The notes beneath the pieces were generated by a model. It searched no databases and was not told where the DNA came from. It saw only the letters and a program-made list of their open reading frames with translations. The position numbers and the translations under genes were made by a program. From NCBI GenBank assembly GCA_011391855.1, contig JAABPT010000435.1, forward strand, positions 1 through 15,173: DNA of 15,173 nucleotides. Direction: 5' to 3'. Within the stretch, counting starts at the first letter, position 1. Each line of letters opens with the position of its first letter. Source of the stretch: Burkholderiales bacterium (GTDB lineage: Bacteria > Pseudomonadota > Gammaproteobacteria > Burkholderiales > Burkholderiaceae_C). Shown one piece after another: positions 6,656 to 12,222 of this stretch.

Positions 6656-7627
6656 CTAGGCAAGCGGCAGCCGTGCCGCCTGCGGCTGCGGGGTGGCCCC
6701 TTCACGCCAGCGGCGCAGCGCGGCGGGCAGTTCGTGCAGCGAAGCCAGTGGCAGCACGCCCGGCACGGCACGCCGCACCAGCACCGGCGCGCTGCCGCCC
6801 GCCCACAAGGCCACCGCCGGCGGCAGCTTGCTGCGCAGCTCGGCCAGGCTTTCGACGACGCGATTGGGGTTCAGGCAGCCCGTGAAGCCGAGCGCCACGA
6901 TATCGGCCCGGTAGGCGCCAGCCGCCAGCACGATGTCCCACGGCGGCGTCTGCACGCCCAAACCGACGCAGCGGCAACCCTCCAGCGCCAGCAGCGCCTC
7001 GGCCATGAGCAGGCCCAGGCCGTGCGGCTCGCCTGGAAAGGTGGTCAGCAGCACACAGGGAGCGCCGTCCCCGGCGGGCGGGGGAATCCCGGCAATGGCC
7101 TGGCGCAGCACCCCCTGCATGACCTCGGTGTAGGCGTGCTCTTCGAACACCTCCATCTGGCCGCGCAGCCAGGCGTCGCCCACGGCGGTGTTGAGCGGCG
7201 CCACGAGTTCGAGCACGAAACTCCCCACCCCCAGACGCGACAGGGCGCGCACGAGTTCGCTGCGCAGCCGGCCGACATGGTGGCCGCGGATGCACTCGAG
7301 GCAGGGGCGCAGATCGGTGGGCGGCGAGGCTGCGCCGGCCAGGTGCGCGGGCCTGGCCAGCGTCTGGTTGCTGAGCAGTTGCAGCGCCTGCAGCTCCAGC
7401 GGCACGACGCGGCCGGGCCGGTGGCCGGCGTCCAGCAGCCGCTTCACCATGCGCAGCTTCTCCACGTCGTCCAGCGTATAGGCGCGTTCGCCCGTGCTGT
7501 CGCGTCGTGGCGCCGGGAAGCCGTAGCGGCGCTCCCAGACCCGCAGCGTGTCCTTGCTCAGGCCCGTATCGCGCTCGACGGCGGCGATCGACAAGGTGAC
7601 GGCGGCCAAGCGTGGGCGGTCGTTCAT
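6656..7627 (-). CDS. MerR-family regulator with B12-binding domain, CarH/LitR-type photoreceptor
   Basis: A 323-residue protein starting MNDRPRLAAVTLSIAAVERD; the start (complement of 7625-7627) places the MerR helix-turn-helix at the usual distance from the N-terminus. Residues 12-80 form the DNA-binding domain (DTGLSKDTLRVWERRYGFPA). The middle has W153 and E163-H164, an exact Wx9EH motif, which in CarH marks the helical bundle covering adenosylcobalamin. E200-P-H202-G-L-G205 is the ExHxxG B12-binding motif, with H202 the expected lower ligand; GFTG (247-250) and WAGGS (275-279) complete the Rossmann-like domain. CarH/LitR proteins repress DNA in the dark and release it when light breaks the Co-C bond. 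It is divergent from a lipid-modification operon and precedes the diiron gene; three dyads in the gap are its candidate operators. It probably also controls itself. Confidence 0.88.
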   Translation of the reverse strand: MNDRPRLAAVTLSIAAVERDTGLSKDTLRVWERRYGFPAPRRDSTGERAYTLDDVEKLRMVKRLLDAGHRPGRVVPLELQALQLLSNQTLARPAHLAGAASPPTDLRPCLECIRGHHVGRLRSELVRALSRLGVGSFVLELVAPLNTAVGDAWLRGQMEVFEEHAYTEVMQGVLRQAIAGIPPPAGDGAPCVLLTTFPGEPHGLGLLMAEALLALEGCRCVGLGVQTPPWDIVLAAGAYRADIVALGFTGCLNPNRVVESLAELRSKLPPAVALWAGGSAPVLVRRAVPGVLPLASLHELPAALRRWREGATPQPQAARLPLA

Positions 7628-7702
7628 TGCCGTGCCGCCTGGTCTGCACCCCTGCTCGGGAGCCGGCGCGAGAGCGAAGGCCTGAAGTCGGTGGTCAAGA
7701 TC

Positions 7703-7719
7703 TTTTGTCCTGGACAAAA
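7703..7719. promoter_or_regulatory. 17-bp dyad, candidate CarH/LitR operator (site 1, regulator-proximal)
   Basis: TTTTGTCCTGGACAAAA is a perfect palindrome around a central T: arms TTTTGT and ACAAAA with a 5-base centre. It lies 76 bases upstream of the regulator start. Read on the minus strand it would fall between TTGTGT (-35-like) and CAAAAG (-10-like) 17 bases apart, a MerR-style position suiting autoregulation. Binding by the adjacent MerR protein is inferred from position and symmetry. Confidence 0.6.
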
Positions 7720-7765
7720 AGACGACACAATGCCGTTTGCTGGGGAATGTAGGTCACAACGACAT

Positions 7766-7782
7766 GCTTGAACAAGACAAGG
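7766..7782. promoter_or_regulatory. 17-bp degenerate dyad, candidate operator (site 2)
   Basis: GCTTGA-ACAAG-ACAAGG has the same 6-5-6 layout as the two other dyads, keeping TTG in the left arm and ACAAGG in the right. Its centre is 63 bases from site 1 and 44 from site 3, near whole numbers of helical turns. It is the weakest copy. Confidence 0.4.
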
Positions 7783-7809
7783 TTGAATCTGGGATTGGAT
7801 TGGTAAAAA

Positions 7810-7826
7810 CCTTGTCCTTAACAAGG
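7810..7826. promoter_or_regulatory. 17-bp dyad, candidate CarH/LitR operator (site 3, operon-proximal)
   Basis: CCTTGT-CCTTA-ACAAGG has perfect 6-base arms and shares the TTGTCCT core and ACAA arm with site 1. It ends 7 bases upstream of the TTGGCA box of the candidate plus-strand promoter, so a bound repressor would block polymerase there. Confidence 0.55.
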
Positions 7827-7833
7827 GCTTCGT

Positions 7834-7861
7834 TTGGCATCGCCAGTGGTTTGGTTACTAT
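7834..7861 (+). promoter_or_regulatory. Sigma70-like promoter for the lipid operon
   Basis: TTGGCA (7834-7839) and TACTAT (7856-7861) are separated by 16 bases, matching the consensus at 5 of 6 and 4 of 6 positions. Transcription would begin near 7868, leaving a leader of about 380 bases before the FAD protein. It sits just downstream of dyad site 3. Confidence 0.45.
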
Positions 7862-7913
7862 CGAGTCGTAACATGACCGACCCGTCTACCGTTCGCTGTC
7901 AGTTTCCACACGC

Positions 7914-7945
7914 TCCGTTCCGCTTCCCCCCTCACTTCCCACGGA
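7914..7945 (+). other. Hairpin with pyrimidine-rich loop (upstream)
   Basis: TCCGT (7914-7918) pairs with ACGGA (7941-7945); the 22-base loop is almost only C and T (CTTCCCCCCTCACTTCCC). A second hairpin of the same design occurs at 8130-8169. With a 5-bp stem it is only marginally stable by itself. Confidence 0.35.
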
Positions 7946-8017
7946 CCCGACCTCGATGAGACCGTTCCTTCCCGCCGCCGCAGACAAAGTTCTTTACGCA
8001 ATCCCTGGCGTGGTGTC

Positions 8018-8045
8018 GGAACTTCGCCGAGCCGAGCCGGTCACA
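8018..8045 (+). promoter_or_regulatory. ECF/sigmaE-like promoter
   Basis: GGAACTT at 8018-8024, then exactly 16 bases, then TCACA at 8041-8045. This fits the RpoE-class consensus (GGAACTT-N16-TCtgA) with a full -35 match. A start near 8052 would produce a leader of roughly 200 bases covering the CCTCCTCCC hairpin and the terminator-like hairpin. The sigma factor itself is not in the window. Confidence 0.5.
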
Positions 8046-8129
8046 GCGGCATGTGAGGCGGTCTCGAAAGAGCGCCCCGAAATGTTTTCTCTGTCGTGCA
8101 GCCGTCCAGTTCTGCTGGCCGAAATCCCT

Positions 8130-8169
8130 GAGCGGTTCTCCTCCTCCTCCCTCCCTCCCTCGTTCGCTC
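8130..8169 (+). other. Hairpin exposing a CCTCCTCCC / CTCC-repeat loop
   Basis: GAGCG (8130-8134) pairs with CGCTC (8165-8169), extended by one G-T pair. The loop contains an uninterrupted run of C and T from 8136 to 8161 with repeated CTCC and CCCT units. This is complementary to purine-rich ribosome sites and could also pair with AGGG of the terminator arm (8199-8202). Confidence 0.5.
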
Positions 8170-8198
8170 CGGGGCGCTGCACGACAGTCTTTCCACCC

Positions 8199-8229
8199 AG
8201 GGGTGCCGCCCGCCGCGGCACCCCTCTTT
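8199..8229 (+). terminator. Intrinsic-terminator-like hairpin upstream of the operon's first gene
   Basis: AGGGGTGCCGC (8199-8209) and GCGGCACCCCT (8215-8225) form an 11-bp perfect stem with a 5-base loop (CCGCC), followed by CTTTCGTTC. The T-run is short and broken, so termination may be partial. It ends 24 bases before the ATG at 8249, so all transcripts from either upstream promoter must read through it. Confidence 0.6.
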
Positions 8230-8248
8230 CGTTCCTGCGGGGTGCACG

Positions 8249-9571
8249 ATGAGGCGCGTGGCCGTCATCGGCTCGGGCATCTCGGGCTTGGCTGCCGCGC
8301 ATGCGCTGGCGGGTGAAGCGCGGGTCACGCTGTTCGAGGCTGGTGACTATTTCGGTGGCCACACGCACACGGTGGACGTCACGCTGCCCGGCCCCGGTGG
8401 CCCCGTGACCCATGGCGTGGACACCGGGTTCCTGGTCTTCAACCACCGCACCTACCCGAACCTGGTGCGGCTGTTCGAAGAGCAGCAGGTGGAGACCGCG
8501 GCTTCGGACATGTCGTTCTCGGTCCAGGTGCACGAAGCCGGTCTCGAATGGAGCGGCAGCGACCTCAACACCGTCTTCGCGCAGCGCAGCAACCTGTTGC
8601 GCCCGCGCTTCCTGCGCATGCTGGCCGAGATCGTGCGCTTCAACAAGCTCGCCACGGCGCTGGCCGAACGCGGTGCCGAGACCGAGCTGGCCGAACCCAT
8701 CGGGGACTTCCTGGACCGCGAAGGCTTCGGCGCGAACTTCCGCGACTGGTATTTCCTGCCCATGATCGGTTGCATCTGGTCCTGCCCCACCGACCAGATG
8801 CTGCGCTTTCCCATCGCCACCATGATCCGCTTCTGCCACAACCACGGGCTGATCCAGGTGGCCGACCGGCCACAGTGGCACACCGTGCGCGGCGGCGCAA
8901 AGCACTATGTGGCCAAGCTGCTGCAGGGCATTCCCGACGCGCGGCTGAACACTCCCGTGCGTGGCGTCAAGCGGCTGCCGCCGGGTGACGGCCGCGGCGG
9001 CGTGATGGTGGCCACCGCCGCCGGCGCCGAACGATTCGACGACGTGGTGCTGGCCTGCCACAGCGACCAGAGCCTGGCGCTGCTGGACGACGCCACGCCC
9101 GAGGAGCGCGCCGTGCTCGGCGCCATCCGCTACCACCCCAACCGCGCCGTGCTGCACACCGACGTTTCGGTGCTGCCGCGGCGCCGCCTGGCCTGGGCGG
9201 CCTGGAATTACGCACGCGCGGCCGACACCGGGCGCGAGCAGGCCACCGTGTGCCTGCACTACCTCATCAACCGGCTGCAGCCGCTGCCCTGGCAGCAACC
9301 GGTGCTGGTGTCGCTGAACCCCGATCCGGCGCGGCCCATCGACCCGGCGCAGGTGATCGGCAGCTACGACTACAGCCACCCCGTCTTCGACCTGGCAGCC
9401 ATCCGCGCCCAGCAGCAGTTGCCGGCGCTGCAAGGCCGTTCGCACCTGTGGTTCTGCGGCGCCTGGGCGCGCTATGGCTTTCACGAAGACGGCCTGAGTT
9501 CGGCGCTGGACGTGGTGCAGCGTCTGCGCGAGCAGTGGCGGGCGCAAGACCCTGTGCTGGCGGCGGCATGA
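8249..9571 (+). CDS. FAD-dependent amine-oxidase-family protein (COG2907 type)
   Basis: A 440-residue flavoprotein. The N-terminal dinucleotide motif G8-S-G-I-S-G13 and acidic E30 bind FAD, followed by the GG motif in YFGGHTHTVDV. The C-terminal FAD-binding segment is around FCGAWARYGFHEDGLSSALD. It belongs to the predicted NAD/FAD-binding proteins related to amine oxidases and phytoene desaturases, found beside DUF1365 and Cfa-like genes. In R. sphaeroides a related protein (named UfaD in work on furan fatty acids, as I recall) desaturates a methylated acyl chain; that role is possible here. Start ATG at 8249 has GGGG at 8239-8242 as ribosome site. The stop overlaps the next gene's start (ATGA), showing translational coupling. 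It heads an operon of at least eight genes and is preceded by a terminator-like hairpin. Confidence 0.88.
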   Translation: MRRVAVIGSGISGLAAAHALAGEARVTLFEAGDYFGGHTHTVDVTLPGPGGPVTHGVDTGFLVFNHRTYPNLVRLFEEQQVETAASDMSFSVQVHEAGLEWSGSDLNTVFAQRSNLLRPRFLRMLAEIVRFNKLATALAERGAETELAEPIGDFLDREGFGANFRDWYFLPMIGCIWSCPTDQMLRFPIATMIRFCHNHGLIQVADRPQWHTVRGGAKHYVAKLLQGIPDARLNTPVRGVKRLPPGDGRGGVMVATAAGAERFDDVVLACHSDQSLALLDDATPEERAVLGAIRYHPNRAVLHTDVSVLPRRRLAWAAWNYARAADTGREQATVCLHYLINRLQPLPWQQPVLVSLNPDPARPIDPAQVIGSYDYSHPVFDLAAIRAQQQLPALQGRSHLWFCGAWARYGFHEDGLSSALDVVQRLREQWRAQDPVLAAA

Positions 9572-10386
9572 CGGCCTCGGAACCGCTGCAGGCCGATCAC
9601 GGCGCCGTGCCCACGCCTTTGCCCGGTTGCGGGCTGCTGGACGCCCCGCTGCTGGGCATCGGCACCGTGCGCCACCGCCGGCTGCGCCCGACCGAGCACG
9701 CCTTCGCCTACCCCACCTATTTTCTGATGCTGCCAATGCGTTCGCTGCAAGCAGCGCCTGAAGCTTCGCTGCGCCGCAACCGCTTCGGCCTCATGAGCTT
9801 CCACGACCGCGACCACGGCGACGGCCGCGAAGATGCGTTGGCCTGGCTGGACGAGCTGCTCGCCGCCGAAGGCGTGCACGACGCCACCGGCGAGGTCTGG
9901 CTGCACACCTATCCACGCGTCTTCGGCTACGTCTTCAAGCCGGTGAGCTTCTGGTACTGCCACCGCGCCGACGGCAGCCTGGCCGCCGTGGTGGCCGAGG
10001 TCAACAATACCTTCGGCGAACGCCACTGCTACCTGCTGGCCGGCCCCGAACTCGGCTTCGGCCGCGAACTCGTGGCGCGCAAGGTCTTCCACGTCTCGCC
10101 CTTCTGCCAGGTGCAGGGGCAGTACCGCTTCCGCTTCATGCGCACCGCCGCCCGCACGGTGGCGCGCATCGACCACGACGACGACGCCGGCGCACTGCTG
10201 CAGACCAGCGTGTCGGGCGAACTGCAGCCGCTCACGGCAAAGAGCGTGCGCGCCGCCTTCTTCGGCATGCCGATGATGACGCTGGGCGTCATCGGCCGCA
10301 TCCACTGGCAGGCCCTGCGGCTGTGGCTCAAGCGCGTGCCTTTTCAAGGCAAGCCGCAGCCTCCGCAGGCCTTCATCAGCCGTTGA
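9568..10386 (+). CDS. DUF1365 family protein
   Basis: A 272-residue protein of the DUF1365 family. Recognisable blocks are TVRHRRLRPTEHAFAYPTYF near the N-terminus, FGLMSFHDRDHG, VFGYVFKPVSFWYC in the middle, AEVNNTFGERHCYLL, and KVFHVSPF with QGQYRFRF. No signal peptide is visible. The family nearly always sits with an FAD amine-oxidase-like gene and a Cfa-like methyltransferase, as here. In R. sphaeroides a protein at the matching place is linked to furan fatty acid formation (UfaO, as I recall), so oxidation of a methylated diene chain is a reasonable hypothesis. Its start ATG at 9568 overlaps the upstream stop by the ATGA pattern; an open frame exists further upstream but overlaps the FAD gene heavily. 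Its stop lies in the first unit of a 14-bp tandem repeat. Confidence 0.88.
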   Translation: MTASEPLQADHGAVPTPLPGCGLLDAPLLGIGTVRHRRLRPTEHAFAYPTYFLMLPMRSLQAAPEASLRRNRFGLMSFHDRDHGDGREDALAWLDELLAAEGVHDATGEVWLHTYPRVFGYVFKPVSFWYCHRADGSLAAVVAEVNNTFGERHCYLLAGPELGFGRELVARKVFHVSPFCQVQGQYRFRFMRTAARTVARIDHDDDAGALLQTSVSGELQPLTAKSVRAAFFGMPMMTLGVIGRIHWQALRLWLKRVPFQGKPQPPQAFISR

Positions 10387-10440
10387 CCTTCACCCGTTGA
10401 ACTTCACCCGCTGACCTTTACCCGCTGACCTTTACCCGCT
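10381..10440 (+). repeat. 14-bp tandem repeat, four copies plus a partial, each with TGA
   Basis: The unit CGYTGAMCTTYACC runs at 10381-10394, 10395-10408, 10409-10422 and 10423-10436, then CGCT. The last two copies are identical; the first two differ by one base. The first copy contains the stop codon of the DUF1365 gene. Because 14 is not a multiple of three, the TGAs fall in all three frames. It creates the only long gap (67 bases) in an otherwise overlapping operon. Confidence 0.9.
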
Positions 10441-10453
10441 CCACGACATTGCC

Positions 10454-11674
10454 ATGACGATCTCCGCCACTTCCCCGATCGCCCTGCCCGAGACCGCCCC
10501 CGCCGCCGCGCGCGCCCTCTTCCGGCTGCTGCGGCAGTTGCGCGTAGGCACGCTCGACGTGCAGTTGCCCGACGGCAGCATGGCCCACTTCGGCAACGGC
10601 GGCGAGCCACGCGCGGCCTTGAGCCTGCACGACTGGAGCGTGTGCGCAGCGGCGCTGAAGAGCGGCGACATCGGCTTTGCCGAGCGCTTCATCGAAGGCA
10701 GCTGGCACAGCCCCGACCTGGTGGCGCTGCTCAAGCTCTTCATCGCCAACCGCGAGTCCTTCGAGTCGGTCATCTACGGCACCTGGTGGGGGCGCCTGGC
10801 CTACCGCATCAAGCACCTGCTGAACCGCAATTCGCGCCACGGCAGCCGCAAGAATATCCACGCCCACTACGACATCGGCAACCCGTTCTACCGCCTGTGG
10901 CTGGACGAGACGATGAACTATTCGAGCGCGCTGTTCGAAGGCGATTTCGAGCGCCCGATGGCCGACGCGCAACTGGCCAAGGTGCGGCGCGCGCTGCGCG
11001 AGGTCGAGGTCAAGCCGGGCGAGCGGCTGCTGGAGATCGGCTGCGGCTGGGGCGCGCTGGCCGAAGCCGCGGCGGGTGAATTCGGCGCTCTTGTCACCGG
11101 CGTCACCCTGTCCACCGAGCAGCTCGAATTTGCCACCGAGCGGCTGCGCCGCCACGGCCTGGCCGGGCAAAGCGACCTGCGGCTGCAGGACTACCGCGAT
11201 ATCACCGACGAACCCTTCGACGCCATCGCGTCGATCGAGATGTTCGAAGCCGTGGGCCGCGAATACTGGGACAGCTTCTTCGCTACGCTGCGCGGCCGGC
11301 TGAAGCCCGGCGGGCGCGCCTGCATCCAGACCATCACCATCCGCGACGACCTGTTCGAGCGCTACACGCGGTCCACCGACTTCATCCAGCAATACATCTT
11401 CCCGGGCGGCCTGCTGCCCAGCCCGCAGGCCTTCCGCAGCGAGGCGCGCAAGGCGGGCCTGGAGGTCGTGAACGAACTGGCCTTTGGCGCCGACTATGCC
11501 GAGACGCTGCGCCGCTGGCGCGTGGCCTTCCTGGCGCGCGACCCGCAGGTGCGCAAGCTGGGCTTCGACACCCGCTTCATGCGCATCTGGGAGTTCTACC
11601 TGGCGTACTGCGAGGCGGCCTTCGACACCGGCAATACCAACGTCATGCAGTTCACGCTGCGGCGGCCGGCATGA
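10454..11674 (+). CDS. Cyclopropane-fatty-acyl-phospholipid synthase family SAM methyltransferase
   Basis: A 406-residue class I methyltransferase of the Cfa family, acting on unsaturated acyl chains of membrane phospholipids with S-adenosylmethionine. The substrate-side motif HYDIGNPFYRLWLD is at 138-151, the SAM motif LLEIGCGWGALA at 192-203, QDYRDI at 245-250, and the ending YLAYCEAAFDTGNTNVMQFT. Compared with E. coli Cfa (from memory), the bicarbonate-site residues Cys139 and His266 correspond to S158 and Q292 here, while Glu239, Ile268 and Tyr317 appear kept as E265, I294 and Y348. It may therefore methylate without ring closure, as proposed for UfaM-type enzymes. Start ATG at 10454 follows the tandem repeat and has no clear ribosome site; its stop overlaps the next start (ATGA). 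Confidence 0.9.
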   Translation: MTISATSPIALPETAPAAARALFRLLRQLRVGTLDVQLPDGSMAHFGNGGEPRAALSLHDWSVCAAALKSGDIGFAERFIEGSWHSPDLVALLKLFIANRESFESVIYGTWWGRLAYRIKHLLNRNSRHGSRKNIHAHYDIGNPFYRLWLDETMNYSSALFEGDFERPMADAQLAKVRRALREVEVKPGERLLEIGCGWGALAEAAAGEFGALVTGVTLSTEQLEFATERLRRHGLAGQSDLRLQDYRDITDEPFDAIASIEMFEAVGREYWDSFFATLRGRLKPGGRACIQTITIRDDLFERYTRSTDFIQQYIFPGGLLPSPQAFRSEARKAGLEVVNELAFGADYAETLRRWRVAFLARDPQVRKLGFDTRFMRIWEFYLAYCEAAFDTGNTNVMQFTLRRPA

Positions 11675-12222
11675 AGCCTCTCACGCGCCGCCGCCTGTTG
11701 ATCGCCGCCGCACTGTTGCCGGCAGGCGGCGCGTGGGCGCGCGTGGCGCCTCCGCCGGAAGTGGCGGCCGAACTGCCCGGGGCGCGTGCGCAAGGTGAGG
11801 GCCAGATGCGCTTCTTCGGCCTGCGCGTCTACGACGTGCGGCTGTGGGCCGGCGAACCGGCGTCGGCGACGACCTGGCCCACGCTGCCGCTCGCGCTTGA
11901 GCTCGAATATGCCCGCGAGCTGCGAGGCACTGCAATCGCCGAACGCTCGCTGAAGGAAATGGAACGCCAGGCCGAGATCGCCGCCGATACCGGCGCGCGC
12001 TGGCTGGCCGAGATGGCGCGCCTCTTTCCCGACGTCACTGCCGGCGACCGCATCACCGGCGTTCACCGGCCGGGCACGGGCGCACGCTTCTTCGTCAACG
12101 GCCGCTTGCGGGGCGAAGTGCTCGACGCCGACTTCGCGCGCCTGTTCTTCGGCATCTGGCTGTCGCCGCGCACCTCGGAGCCGGCCTTGCGCGAGGCGCT
12201 GCTCGGGCCGGGCGCACGATGA
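11671..12222 (+). CDS. Chalcone-isomerase-like exported protein
   Basis: A 183-residue protein with an N-terminal export signal, MKPLTRRRLLIAAALLPAGG, and a likely cleavage after AWA at residues 21-23. The paired arginines before the hydrophobic stretch hint at a Tat-type signal but a Sec signal is equally possible. The mature part (FFGLRVYDVRLWAGEP, then ALELEYARELRGTAIAERSL and GARFFVNGRLRGEVLDADFA) matches the bacterial chalcone-isomerase-like domain, which in bacteria binds fatty acids or similar small hydrophobic ligands and need not be an isomerase. A periplasmic lipid-related role fits the operon. Both ends overlap neighbours by the ATGA pattern, indicating tight cotranslation. Confidence 0.82.
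   Translation: MKPLTRRRLLIAAALLPAGGAWARVAPPPEVAAELPGARAQGEGQMRFFGLRVYDVRLWAGEPASATTWPTLPLALELEYARELRGTAIAERSLKEMERQAEIAADTGARWLAEMARLFPDVTAGDRITGVHRPGTGARFFVNGRLRGEVLDADFARLFFGIWLSPRTSEPALREALLGPGAR

Larger units (their letters stand above)
8052..8230 (+). ncRNA. Candidate small RNA or attenuated leader with CCTCCTCCC motif
   Basis: From the predicted ECF start to the terminator-like hairpin lies about 180 bases with weak coding character. It holds an exact CCTCCTCCC (8143-8151) inside the loop of a hairpin and ends in a strong GC hairpin with a T-containing tail. CcsR or 'cuckoo' small RNAs of alpha- and betaproteobacteria expose CCUCCUCCC in hairpin loops, are stress-induced, and act as anti-Shine-Dalgarno-like sponges. 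Here only one loop has the exact motif, and the RNA would be longer than those of R. sphaeroides (about 90 bases). It may instead work in cis as an attenuator of the operon. Both boundaries are predicted. Confidence 0.4.
7628..8248. promoter_or_regulatory. Divergent regulatory region and leader of the lipid operon
   Basis: These 621 bases separate the photoreceptor-like regulator from the operon starting at 8249. Part of it (about 7690-7900) is notably AT-richer than the coding DNA. It contains three related dyads, a sigma70-like promoter, an ECF-like promoter, two hairpins with pyrimidine-rich loops and a terminator-like hairpin, each listed separately. Two open frames (7873-7959 and 7956-8252) span the leader but look weakly coding. 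No tRNA or known riboswitch is apparent. Confidence 0.75.

Noticed and set aside
7628..7717. Longer N-terminus for the MerR regulator starting at 7717
   Set aside because: The extra 30 residues have no family resemblance and would run through the dyad at 7703-7719; the start at 7627 gives the normal position for the helix-turn-helix.
7841..7848. GCCAGTGG as a B12-riboswitch box near the B12-dependent regulator
   Set aside because: It does not match the B12 box on either strand closely enough and the surrounding RNA lacks the multi-helix riboswitch core.
7956..8252. 98-codon frame as an ordinary protein gene
   Set aside because: No ribosome site, weak third-position GC, serine/proline run produced by the CTCC tract, and a terminator-like hairpin inside. 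Kept only as a possible translated leader.
7994..9736. Open frame of 580 codons on the minus strand across the FAD gene and leader
   Set aside because: Low-complexity composition rich in H, Q, R and V, fully opposite a clear FAD-dependent protein.
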